From: Sphingomonas sp. Leaf21 | GTDB taxonomy: Bacteria; Pseudomonadota; Alphaproteobacteria; Sphingomonadales; Sphingomonadaceae | DNA: 64,000 bases | Assembly (NCBI RefSeq): GCF_916858675.1 | Contig: NZ_CAKASM010000017.1 | Coordinates: 1-64,000, forward strand | Direction: 5' to 3' | Shown here: positions 1-6,847 of the stretch, in pieces | Layout: each line of letters begins with the position of its first letter | How positions within the stretch are numbered: the stretch's first letter is position 1 | Made by a program: the position numbers and the translations under genes | Notes under the pieces: generated by a model | Databases searched by the model: none | Seen by the model: the letters and a program-made list of their open reading frames with translations, nothing else | Told to the model about the DNA's origin: nothing

Positions 1-68
1 AATTGGGTTTCCCCATCGTCGCCTCCTGTCCTCAAAATTAGGACCCGAGGCGTCCAGAAATCTAGGGG

Positions 69-1736
69 CTACTCAAACCTTACCGCCAGCGACTCCTTCA
101 GGATCCGCCGCCGGATCGCCTTGTTCGCCAGCCTCAGGTCGCCCGGCGCATCGGGAGAGGTCCACCACCAGCCATCGTCACGCATCTGTTGTCCCGCTGC
201 AACGAAGCGGTCGCAAATATCGGCGAACAGGGTGTCGTCGATGTCGAGGCTGAAGATCAGCCGCCCGGTCCCGACCCAGCTCAACGCCAGCCCTTCGGCC
301 CGGAGATAATATTGCAGCATCCAGTTATAGGGCGAGGCGACCGAATAGAGGATGGTCCAGATCGCCTGGACCTGCGCGACCGACAGGGGCAGTCCGGCCT
401 CCGCCATCCGCGCATTGAACATCGCCGCGCGCGCGTTCCAGCGGTCGTCCAGCCCGTCATAGAGCGCCGCCACCTCGGGCGTCTCCAGCCGCCGCAGAAA
501 CGCGTTCATCGCCCCCATCACCATGGGGTGCGAGTTGAAGGTGCCGCGCGCGAAGCAGATGTCGACCGGGCGATCCTCGCGCCAGCGCTTCATCAGATGG
601 GTGGGGCCACACAGCACGCCGACCGGCAACCCGCCGCCCAGCGTCTTGCCATAGGTGATCAGGTCGGGCTTCACCCCGAAATATTCCGGCATTCCTCCCT
701 TCGCGAGGCGGAAGCCCATGAACACCTCGTCGAAGATCAGGACGATGCCGTTCGCGCGGCAGGTATCGGCCAGCTTGTGCAGCCATTCGCGATACGCGAC
801 CAGATCGGCGCCCGCCTTGCGCCCGCCATCGACCAGTTGCCCGTCCGAGGGGGCCGAACCATTGGGGTGCATCGCCTGGAGCGGATTGACCAGCACGCAC
901 GCGATGTCCTTGCGCGTCGCCAGCACCTTCAGCGTCCGTTCCGACATATCGGCCAGGGTCAGCGTCCGGTCGGCGGGCACGGGATTGCCGATCCCCGGCT
1001 GCACATCGCCCCACCAGCCATGATAGGCACCCGCGAACCGCACGAGGCGCGGACGGCGGGTGTGATAGCGGGCGAGCCGCACCGCCTGCATCACCGCCTC
1101 GGTGCCGGACATGTGGAAGGACACCTCGTCCATCCCCGACAAATGGGTCAGGCGGCGGACATTGTCGGCGACGACCGGGTGGAAGGATCCCAGCACCCCG
1201 CCCAGGTCGGCCACCATCGCGGCCCCCTCGGCCATGGTCCGCTTGTAGAAGTCGTTGCCGAACAGGTTGACGCCGTAGGAGCCGGTCAGGTCGATCAGGC
1301 GATTGCCGTCCAGATCGACCAGGATCGGTCCCTCCGATCGCTCGTAAAAGGCGCCGGTGGCCAGCGTGGTGCGCACCTTTTCGCGGAACTGGAAGGGCAC
1401 GCGGTAGGCACCGGTGAATTGCAGGTCGGACAGACCGGAACGCGTTTCCCTGGTCAGCGCCAGCGTCCTGGCGAATCGCGTCGCGAACAGCTCGCCCAGC
1501 CGCTCGAAGCCCGCGCGACGCCGTTCGGCGACCGCGTCCGGCGCATCGTCGACGCGAAAGAAGCGATCCTCATCATAGCTGTAGAACGGGATCTGCCCGG
1601 CGATCCGCTTGGCCATGCGGACATGGCCGCCAAGTCCCGGATGCTTGGCACGCGACAGGGTCAGTCGGCGATGCCCTTTTGTCAGGGCGACCGCACCGGC
1701 GGAGGCGGCCAGCAGGCCAGCGAGAATCGGGTTCAT
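69..1736 (-). CDS. Class III (glutamate-1-semialdehyde-type) PLP aminotransferase
   Basis: A 555-residue fold-type I PLP enzyme. The body resembles glutamate-1-semialdehyde aminomutases: GTEAVMQAVRLAR binds the PLP phosphate side, FDEV (near residue 336) carries the Asp that contacts the PLP ring, and YGKTLGGG (Lys near 364) gives the Schiff-base lysine. The start was set at the ATG opening MNPILAG; an upstream in-frame ATG would overlap the start region of the divergent psd gene. The N-terminal ~100 residues are unusual for the family: a hydrophobic stretch (ILAGLLAASAGAVAL) that could anchor it in the membrane, then a basic segment. Substrate unknown. The divergent pairing with a phosphatidylserine decarboxylase-like gene, 32 bp away, hints at lipid-related amine chemistry, but that is inference. 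A role in haem synthesis is unlikely given the extension. Confidence 0.85.
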   Translation of the reverse strand: MNPILAGLLAASAGAVALTKGHRRLTLSRAKHPGLGGHVRMAKRIAGQIPFYSYDEDRFFRVDDAPDAVAERRRAGFERLGELFATRFARTLALTRETRSGLSDLQFTGAYRVPFQFREKVRTTLATGAFYERSEGPILVDLDGNRLIDLTGSYGVNLFGNDFYKRTMAEGAAMVADLGGVLGSFHPVVADNVRRLTHLSGMDEVSFHMSGTEAVMQAVRLARYHTRRPRLVRFAGAYHGWWGDVQPGIGNPVPADRTLTLADMSERTLKVLATRKDIACVLVNPLQAMHPNGSAPSDGQLVDGGRKAGADLVAYREWLHKLADTCRANGIVLIFDEVFMGFRLAKGGMPEYFGVKPDLITYGKTLGGGLPVGVLCGPTHLMKRWREDRPVDICFARGTFNSHPMVMGAMNAFLRRLETPEVAALYDGLDDRWNARAAMFNARMAEAGLPLSVAQVQAIWTILYSVASPYNWMLQYYLRAEGLALSWVGTGRLIFSLDIDDTLFADICDRFVAAGQQMRDDGWWWTSPDAPGDLRLANKAIRRRILKESLAVRFE

Positions 1737-1768
1737 GCGGCCTTTGACCGCGTGCCCATGACGGAGGC

Positions 1769-2635
1769 ATGACAATGCGTGGACCGATCATGCGGTTCTT
1801 CCTGAACGAGGACATCAATTTCCTCGTCACCAACCGTCTGCCACGCCGATTCGCGACGAAGCTGGTCGGCAAGATCGCGCGTATCGAACATCCGCTGGTC
1901 GCGAAGCCCAGCATCGCGCTGTGGAAATTCTTCGCGGGCGTCGACCTGTCCGACGCGCGGACGACGCGGTTCAAGTCGTTGCGCGACGGCTTCGTCCGCC
2001 CGCTTCGCGACGATGCGCGCATGTTCGACACCGACCCGGACACGATCGCCAGCCCCTGCGACGCGCTGGTCGGCGCGCATGGCCGGATCGAGGACGACGG
2101 GCTCTATCAGGTGAAGGGCTTTCCCTATCACCTGGGCGACCTCATCCCCGACCCCGATCTGGTCGAGCGATTTCGCGACGGATCGTTCGTCACGCTGCGA
2201 CTGACGGCGGGCATGTATCACCGCTTCCACGCGCCGGCCGACATCGCGGTGGACGGCGTGACCTATCTGTCGGGCGACTGCTGGAACGTGAACCCGATCG
2301 CGCTCAAGCGGGTCGAACGCCTGTTCTGCCGCAACGAGCGTGCGGTGATCGAGGCACGGACGCTGGTTTCGGGACGCCCCCTGCTGATCGTGCCGGTCGC
2401 CGCGATCCTGGTCGCGAGCATCCGCCTCCACTGCCTCGATACGGAACGGACGCTGCGCGACCACGGCCCCGGCCGCCGTCCCTGCAGCGCGCGGATCGCC
2501 AAGGGCGAGGAAATGGGCTGGTTCGAGCATGGATCGACCATCCTGCTGTTCCTGCCCCCTGGCATGATGCTGTCGGACGAACTGGCGGAAGGACGGATGA
2601 TCCGCGCGGGCGAGGTGATCGGGCGCGTTTCGTAG
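1769..2635 (+). CDS. psd: Phosphatidylserine decarboxylase-like protein
   Basis: A 288-residue member of the phosphatidylserine decarboxylase family, which makes phosphatidylethanolamine at the inner membrane. The expected triad is visible: Asp in SPCDALVG (near 98), His in YHRFHAP (near 154), and the autocleavage motif GST (Ser near 256, preceded by His rather than the usual Leu) inside EMGWFEHGST. Cleavage before that serine would give a short alpha chain with the pyruvoyl group. The length matches the long bacterial form (E. coli type). ATG 1769 was chosen; ATG 1790 (MRFFLNED) is an alternative. It is transcribed away from the aminotransferase and followed by tRNA-Arg on the other strand. 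Substrate preference (phosphatidylserine or a relative) cannot be told from sequence. Confidence 0.85.
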   Translation: MTMRGPIMRFFLNEDINFLVTNRLPRRFATKLVGKIARIEHPLVAKPSIALWKFFAGVDLSDARTTRFKSLRDGFVRPLRDDARMFDTDPDTIASPCDALVGAHGRIEDDGLYQVKGFPYHLGDLIPDPDLVERFRDGSFVTLRLTAGMYHRFHAPADIAVDGVTYLSGDCWNVNPIALKRVERLFCRNERAVIEARTLVSGRPLLIVPVAAILVASIRLHCLDTERTLRDHGPGRRPCSARIAKGEEMGWFEHGSTILLFLPPGMMLSDELAEGRMIRAGEVIGRVS

Positions 2636-2659
2636 AAGCGCTCCAGGGCAATATGCGCG

Positions 2660-2736
2660 TGGTGACCCCGACTGGATTCGAACCAGTGGCCCCCAGATTA
2701 GGAATCTGATGCTCTATCCTGCTGAGCTACGGGGCC
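2660..2736 (-). tRNA. tRNA-Arg (anticodon CCT)
   Basis: Read on the minus strand, a complete cloverleaf: 7-bp acceptor stem (GGCCCCG with CGGGGTC, one G-U pair), D arm with GCTC/GAGC, anticodon stem TCAGA/TCTGG closing the loop TTCCTAA with anticodon CCT, and a TTCGAAT T-loop between ACTGG and CCAGT. The CCA end is encoded. It decodes AGG. No integrase or duplicated 3' end was seen nearby, so it does not look like a used attachment site. Confidence 0.97.
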
Positions 2737-2816
2737 CCACGCGGACGCGGTGATACTCGGGACGCCCGGCGGGGTCCAGAGCGGTTCGCCGCTCATCCGA
2801 AACGACGTCTTGCCTT

Positions 2817-2843
2817 CCCTCGCCCCTCGCAGACGGGAGAGGG
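2817..2843. repeat. 27-bp GC hairpin repeat, identical to 6074-6100
   Basis: An imperfect hairpin beginning CCCTCGCCCCTC and ending GGGAGAGGG, between tRNA-Arg and the DUF1178 gene. The same 27 bases occur at 6074-6100, and the sequence resembles the terminal hairpins of the large elements at 6165 and 26645. It may be a solo end-hairpin of that family, and may also terminate the DUF1178 operon on the minus strand. Confidence 0.75.
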
Positions 2844-2866
2844 AAAGAAGAACGGTATTTCGCCAG

Positions 2867-3298
2867 TCAATTGACCTGCTTGGGCGGCACCACGGGAAAC
2901 GGCAGCGGTGCGACGGGGACGCCCTCTTCGACCAGTGCCTTCGCCTCGGCCAGGCTCGCCTGACCGTGGATCTGCGCGACCGGTGCCTCGCCCTCGTGCA
3001 TCGCCCGCGCGCGCTCGGCGAAGGCGGTGCCGACCCAGGTCGATTTTTCCAGCATCCGGGCCTGCTGCCCCGCGAGCTGCGCAAGGGCGATGCGGATCGC
3101 CTCGGGCGAGGGCGTATCCGGGCGGCTGTTGCCCTTGGCGGGGATTTGCGGCGCCATGACCGCCTTCTCGATCTGGCGATCCCCGCATAGCGGGCACGCG
3201 ACCTTCCCGGCCTCCTGCTGTTCGGCATAGGCGGTCGAGGACGCGAACCACGCCTCGAACACATGACCCGTGGCACAGCGGAGATCGAAGACGATCAC
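2867..3298 (-). CDS. DUF1178 family protein
   Basis: A 143-residue protein of the DUF1178 family, common in alpha- and betaproteobacteria, function unknown. It starts at a GTG (reading MIVFDLRC) that overlaps the TGA of the upstream nitrilase gene as GTGA, so translation is probably coupled. The N-terminal part has a zinc-ribbon-like layout: Cys in DLRCATGHVFEAWF and a CPLCG pair near residue 40. The remainder is Ala/Gln-rich and helical, ending PPKQVN. Its place as the last gene of a comF-grxC-nitrilase run is often seen in related genomes, which says little about its job. The start was chosen over longer ATG readings because those run into the nitrilase gene and lack family similarity. Confidence 0.85.
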   Translation of the reverse strand: MIVFDLRCATGHVFEAWFASSTAYAEQQEAGKVACPLCGDRQIEKAVMAPQIPAKGNSRPDTPSPEAIRIALAQLAGQQARMLEKSTWVGTAFAERARAMHEGEAPVAQIHGQASLAEAKALVEEGVPVAPLPFPVVPPKQVN

Positions 3299-4119
3299 AG
3301 TCGCTCCACGGCCGGGATGGCGCGGCGATGGCGGATCGCGGGCAGACGCTGGCGAACCGCGTCGACCTGCGCCGGATCGATGGTCGCGAAGCCGAGCCCG
3401 GGTGCCTCGCCCATGTCGAGCAGCACCTCTCCCCACGGACCGACCACCAGCGAATGGCCATAGGTCGCGCGGCCGTCCTGATGCTCACCGGTCTGCGCCG
3501 CCGCCACCAGATGGACGCCCGCCTCGATCGCGCGGGCACGCAGCAGGACGTGCCAGTGCGCGGCACCGGTCGGGCGGGTGAAGGCGGCGGGTACGGACAG
3601 GATCGTCGCCCCCGCCTCGGTCAGCGCCGCGAACAGTGCCGGAAAGCGCATGTCGTAACAGATCGACAGGCCCAGCCGCCCGACAGGCGTATCCACCACC
3701 ACCGCGCGCTCGCCGGGCGCATAGGACGCCGATTCACGCCAGCTCTCCCCGGTCGGCAGATCGACGTCGAACAGATGCATCTTGTCGTACCGCGCGCGGA
3801 TGTCGCCCCTGTCGTCGATGACGAAGGCGCGATTGGCCAGCCGCCCGTCGGAACACCTGATCGCGAGCGAGCCGGTATGGACCCACAGCCCATGCGCCGC
3901 CGCCGTCGCGCGAGCGCGGGCGAGTACCGGATCATGCTCCTCGACATGGAGATGCGGCGCCGCGCGCGCCTTGTCACGGTCGATCAGGCCCGACATTTCC
4001 GGGGTGAACAGCATGGCCGATCCGCGCGAGGCCGCCTCGGCGATCGCCTGTTCGAGCGTATCGGCATTGGCGGCGGGATCGATGCCCGCCGTCATCTGAA
4101 GGACCGCGATCGCGGTCAT
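3295..4119 (-). CDS. Carbon-nitrogen hydrolase (nitrilase superfamily)
   Basis: A 274-residue Nit-type amidohydrolase, probably cytoplasmic. The Glu-Lys-Cys triad is visible: Glu41 in FTPEMSG, Lys113 in RYDKMHLFDV, Cys154 in LSICYDMRFP. These motifs place it near the Nit1/Nit2 (omega-amidase or deaminated-glutathione amidase) branch. Its neighbours fit: glutaredoxin lies immediately upstream, and a deaminated-glutathione amidase would sit naturally beside glutathione-using genes. That substrate is inference. The ATG overlaps the grxC stop as ATGA, and the stop overlaps the DUF1178 GTG. Confidence 0.92.
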   Translation of the reverse strand: MTAIAVLQMTAGIDPAANADTLEQAIAEAASRGSAMLFTPEMSGLIDRDKARAAPHLHVEEHDPVLARARATAAAHGLWVHTGSLAIRCSDGRLANRAFVIDDRGDIRARYDKMHLFDVDLPTGESWRESASYAPGERAVVVDTPVGRLGLSICYDMRFPALFAALTEAGATILSVPAAFTRPTGAAHWHVLLRARAIEAGVHLVAAAQTGEHQDGRATYGHSLVVGPWGEVLLDMGEAPGLGFATIDPAQVDAVRQRLPAIRHRRAIPAVERL

Positions 4120-4373
4120 GCGGACAGGAGCGGGTCCAGCCCTCCACGTTTGTCGAGCGCGGCCAGATCGTCCGAGCCGCCGATATGACGCCCGTCGATG
4201 AAGACCTGCGGCACGGTGGTGCGCCCGTTCGCACGCTCGATCATTTCGGCGCGCTTGGGCCCGCCCATGCTGATGTCAAACTCCTCGGGCTCGACGCCCT
4301 TGGAGGCGAGCAGCGCCTTGGCCCGTGTGCAATAGGGGCAGAACGCCTTGGTGTAGATTTCGACCTTTGCCAT
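4116..4373 (-). CDS. grxC: Glutaredoxin 3
   Basis: An 85-residue dithiol glutaredoxin with the active site CPYC at residues 12-15 in AFCPYCTRAK, the cis-proline motif TVPQVFI and the glutathione-binding GGSDD segment. It uses glutathione to reduce disulfides and mixed disulfides in the cytoplasm. The start at MAKVEIYT was chosen because the family begins there; longer in-frame readings enter the comF end. It lies 31 bp downstream of comF and overlaps the nitrilase gene, so the four genes probably form one transcript. Confidence 0.96.
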   Translation of the reverse strand: MAKVEIYTKAFCPYCTRAKALLASKGVEPEEFDISMGGPKRAEMIERANGRTTVPQVFIDGRHIGGSDDLAALDKRGGLDPLLSA

Positions 4374-4404
4374 GATGCTCAGGTGTGGCGCGGGGGGCCG
4401 CTTG

Positions 4405-5163
4405 TCAATCGTCGGACCCCGCGATGACGCGCGCCCAGCACAGGATCGCGACCGACGCCGCGCCCGCCGCCAGCAGCGCGCGAACGCAGGCCCCCGCCGT
4501 CGCGCCGGTCGTGTAGACATCGTCGATCAGCACGATCCGGCGACCCCTAACGGCATCCGGCTCGCGCACGTCGAACGCCGCCGTCACCGCCGCCCGGCGC
4601 TGTTGCGGCGACAGTCCGCGGAGCAGCGGCGTGGCGCGAACGCGCCGCAACGCGGTGCAGGCGATCGGCACGCCGGTCCGCCGCGCCACGCTTCGCCCGA
4701 TCAGCACCGACTGGTTGAACCCGCGTCGCCACAACCGCCAGCGGTGGAGCGGAACCGGCACGAGCAGGTCCGCCCCCGGCGGCAGGCGCCGCGCCATCGG
4801 CCCCGCCATGGTCTCCGCCACGCCGATCCGCCCGCCATGCTTGAGCCGGATGGGCAATTCGCGCGCGATCCGGCCATAGGCGACCGCCGCATGGATCCCC
4901 GCGTGTCGCGGCGGCTTCGCCAGGCACGGCGCGCACCAGCGTTCGCCGAGCGCATCGCCGTCGAGCGGAATGCCACAGCGCGCGCATCCGCTATCGTCCA
5001 GAAAGCGCAACTGGCCCCAGCATGATGCACAGAAGCGATGGTCCGCCTCGACCGGCTCGCCACAGCCGGGACAACGCGGTGGCAGCGCCCAGCGGACCGC
5101 CCCGGCGATCAGCGCCGCGCCCCGCTCCAACGCATATTCCGGCCAGTTCGTGCGTGCCCCCAT
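4405..5163 (-). CDS. comF: ComF family phosphoribosyltransferase-like protein
   Basis: A 252-residue ComF-family protein. The N-terminal part carries four Cys pairs (about 31/34, 45/48, 60/63, 77/80), a double zinc-binding layout typical of the family. The C-terminal phosphoribosyltransferase domain has the PRPP loop IVLIDDVYTTGATAGA near residues 210-225. In competent bacteria ComF helps internalise single-stranded DNA; in alphaproteobacteria its role is unclear. The start MGARTNWPEY was preferred because the next upstream ATG (5217) would overlap the GTG of the divergent methyltransferase gene. It heads the grxC operon. Confidence 0.9.
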   Translation of the reverse strand: MGARTNWPEYALERGAALIAGAVRWALPPRCPGCGEPVEADHRFCASCWGQLRFLDDSGCARCGIPLDGDALGERWCAPCLAKPPRHAGIHAAVAYGRIARELPIRLKHGGRIGVAETMAGPMARRLPPGADLLVPVPLHRWRLWRRGFNQSVLIGRSVARRTGVPIACTALRRVRATPLLRGLSPQQRRAAVTAAFDVREPDAVRGRRIVLIDDVYTTGATAGACVRALLAAGAASVAILCWARVIAGSDD

Positions 5164-5209
5164 CGGCTTTGTCTTGTCCGCTATCGCGCAAGCGCGCACA
5201 AGCGCGCGG

Positions 5210-6058
5210 GTGAGCAATCCGAATATCTTCGATCGCCAGGCGCGCCGCCTGCGCCGCGACCGCGCCCAGCCCGACTATGCCGAGCATGATTTCCTGCGCG
5301 CCGCGATGCTGGACGGAATCGCCGAGCGGCTGGATGCGGTCACCCGGCCGTTCCACGATATCCTCGATCTCGGCTGTTTCGACGGCGCCTTCCTGGCCCC
5401 ACCCGGCACGCGGGTCGCGCGGCTCGACCCCGGATTCGCGTTCGCGCACGCGGCACGCGGTGTCCAGGGCGACGAGGACCGCCTGCCCTTCGCGGATCGC
5501 AGCTTCGATCTGGTAATCAGTGCGGGCGTGTTGGACCAGATCGACGATCTGCCGGGGGCGCTGACGCTGATCCGGCGGGTGCTTCGGCCCGATGGGCTGT
5601 TCCTGGGGGCATTCGTCGGCGGCGGATCGCTGCCCCGGCTTCGCGCCGCGCTGCGTGTGGCGGAGGCCGAGCGGCCCGTCGCCCGGCTTCACCCGCAGGT
5701 CGATGTGCGCTCGGCCGGAGATCTGCTGATGCGCGCGGGCTTCACCCTGCCGGTCGCGGATATCGAGACGCTGACGGTTCGCTACCGCGATTTCGTTCGG
5801 CTGCTCGGCGACCTGCGCGGAATGGCGGCGAGCAACCTGCTCGCCGAACGCCGCCCGATCGGCCGCGCGGCGCTGGCGGCCGCGGCATCGGCCTTCGCCG
5901 ACATGGCCGACACCGATGGCCGCGTGGCCGAGCCGTTCAACCTGATCTTCCTGACCGGCTGGGCCCCCGACCCGTCACAGCCCCTCCCCGCCAAGCGCGG
6001 CAGCGCGACCGCGTCGCTCGCCGATGCGCTGAAGGTCAAGCCGGATGGGGAAAAGTAG
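5210..6058 (+). CDS. SAM-dependent methyltransferase, NDUFAF5/BioC-like
   Basis: A 282-residue class I methyltransferase. It starts at GTG 5210 (MSNPNIFDRQ); the opening IFDRQARRLRRDRA matches the start of NDUFAF5-type proteins. Motif I is ILDLGCFDGAF (near 51-61), followed by a LPFADRSFDLVIS segment corresponding to motif II and post-motif regions. NDUFAF5 hydroxylates an arginine of a complex I subunit during assembly, and alphaproteobacterial homologues commonly stand beside comF; whether this one does the same is inference. It is divergent from comF with 46 bp between starts. The reading frame is open much further upstream but that part is antisense to comF. Confidence 0.85.
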   Translation: MSNPNIFDRQARRLRRDRAQPDYAEHDFLRAAMLDGIAERLDAVTRPFHDILDLGCFDGAFLAPPGTRVARLDPGFAFAHAARGVQGDEDRLPFADRSFDLVISAGVLDQIDDLPGALTLIRRVLRPDGLFLGAFVGGGSLPRLRAALRVAEAERPVARLHPQVDVRSAGDLLMRAGFTLPVADIETLTVRYRDFVRLLGDLRGMAASNLLAERRPIGRAALAAAASAFADMADTDGRVAEPFNLIFLTGWAPDPSQPLPAKRGSATASLADALKVKPDGEK

Positions 6059-6073
6059 AGGTCATCCGGTTCC

Positions 6074-6100
6074 CCCTCGCCCCTCGCAGACGGGAGAGGG
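6074..6100. repeat. 27-bp GC hairpin repeat, identical to 2817-2843
   Basis: Exact copy of the 27-mer at 2817-2843, located 15 bp after the methyltransferase stop. The arms CCCTCGCCCCTC and GGGAGAGGG can form a stem, so it may act as a terminator for that gene. The larger multi-hairpin element begins 65 bp further on. Confidence 0.75.
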
Positions 6101-6164
6101 AGAAAGTAAGAATGACGCTCGGGTCCGGTCTAGGCCCGATCGACATTCAACTATGCCTGTCCAT

Positions 6165-6358
6165 CCCTCGCCCCTCGTAGAGGGGAGAGGGTTGCGCAGA
6201 CTTGGTCTTTGCGTAGCAAAGGCTTAGTCGGAGCTGGGTGAGGGGTGAAGCGCTCGAAGAGCGCGCGAGCCGAAGGCTCGCTCAACCCCTCACCCAAGCT
6301 GCGCTAGCCAGCACGCTGGCAAGCTTCGCTAACCCTCTCCCCTGTCCAGGGGAGAGGG
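6165..6358. repeat. Multi-hairpin intergenic element, copy A
   Basis: A ~194-bp structured sequence filling most of the convergent gap between the methyltransferase and the receiver gene. It is bounded at both ends by hairpins of the CCCTCTCCCC/GGGGAGAGGG type. Inside are small hairpins (CTTTGC...GCAAAG; GCGCTC...GAGCGC; CGAGCC...GGCTCG; GCCAGC...GCTGGC) and a long-range pairing of AGCTGGGTGAGGGG with CCCCTCACCCAAGCT, one base bulged. A second copy in opposite orientation is at 26645-26841. No ORF fits. It may be a non-autonomous mobile repeat or a structured RNA/terminator element; see findings. Confidence 0.85.
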
Positions 6359-6391
6359 GAGAGGGGAGAATAAGCGGAATGTCGATCCGGT

Positions 6392-6781
6392 CTAGCTGAT
6401 CATCGCCCCGCCGCGATCGCCCGCCAGGATGCGGCCCATCGCCTCGAACAGCTGATCCATCGCCACCGGTTTGACGATCACATCGTCCGCCCCCGCGCTC
6501 ATGCAGCGTTCGCGAAGATCGATGCCGCTGTCGGCGGTCACCACGATGATCGGCACCTCGCCCTTGGCATCGCCGCGCGAGCGGATCTGCTGGATCGCGG
6601 TGATCCCGTCCATGCCCGGCATGCGCAGATCGATGAGGATCATGTGATAGGCGTCACGCTCGATCATATCGAGCCCGATCTCGGCATTCTCCGCTTCGGC
6701 CATGCTGGCACCCGCGACGTCCAGCATGTCGCGCACGACACGCCGGTTCATGCGATCGTCCTCGATGAAAAGAACGTTCAT
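6392..6781 (-). CDS. Single-domain response regulator (receiver)
   Basis: A 129-residue stand-alone receiver domain with no output domain. Acidic pocket residues are in FIEDD (7-9), the phosphoacceptor is Asp51 in LIDLRMPGMDG, the conserved Thr is in VVTAD (82) and the Lys is in IVKPV (104), so it should be phosphorylatable. The start MNVLFIEDD was chosen because GGAAGGAA lies just upstream; a longer start adds eight non-conserved residues. It lies 66 bp downstream of the hybrid kinase gene on the same strand, making it the likely partner of that kinase, acting as a CheY/DivK-like signalling protein. Confidence 0.93.
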   Translation of the reverse strand: MNVLFIEDDRMNRRVVRDMLDVAGASMAEAENAEIGLDMIERDAYHMILIDLRMPGMDGITAIQQIRSRGDAKGEVPIIVVTADSGIDLRERCMSAGADDVIVKPVAMDQLFEAMGRILAGDRGGAMIS

Positions 6782-6817
6782 CGACGTTCCTTCCCCGTAT
6801 CGCATCTACTCGCGGTC

Positions 6818-6831
6818 ATGATCCCGATCAT
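6818..6831. promoter_or_regulatory. Perfect 14-bp palindrome between kinase and receiver genes
   Basis: ATGATC-CC-GATCAT lies in the 66-bp gap between the kinase stop and the receiver start, 36 bp upstream of the receiver ATG. It could be an operator or a weak RNA hairpin that adjusts receiver expression within the operon. No matching known regulator was recognised. Confidence 0.4.
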
Positions 6832-6847
6832 AGCTCCGCCCTAACGA

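Noticed and set aside
2660-2736. tRNA-Arg genes as possible integration sites
   Set aside because: Neither tRNA (2660 or 58087) has a nearby integrase or duplicated 3' end.
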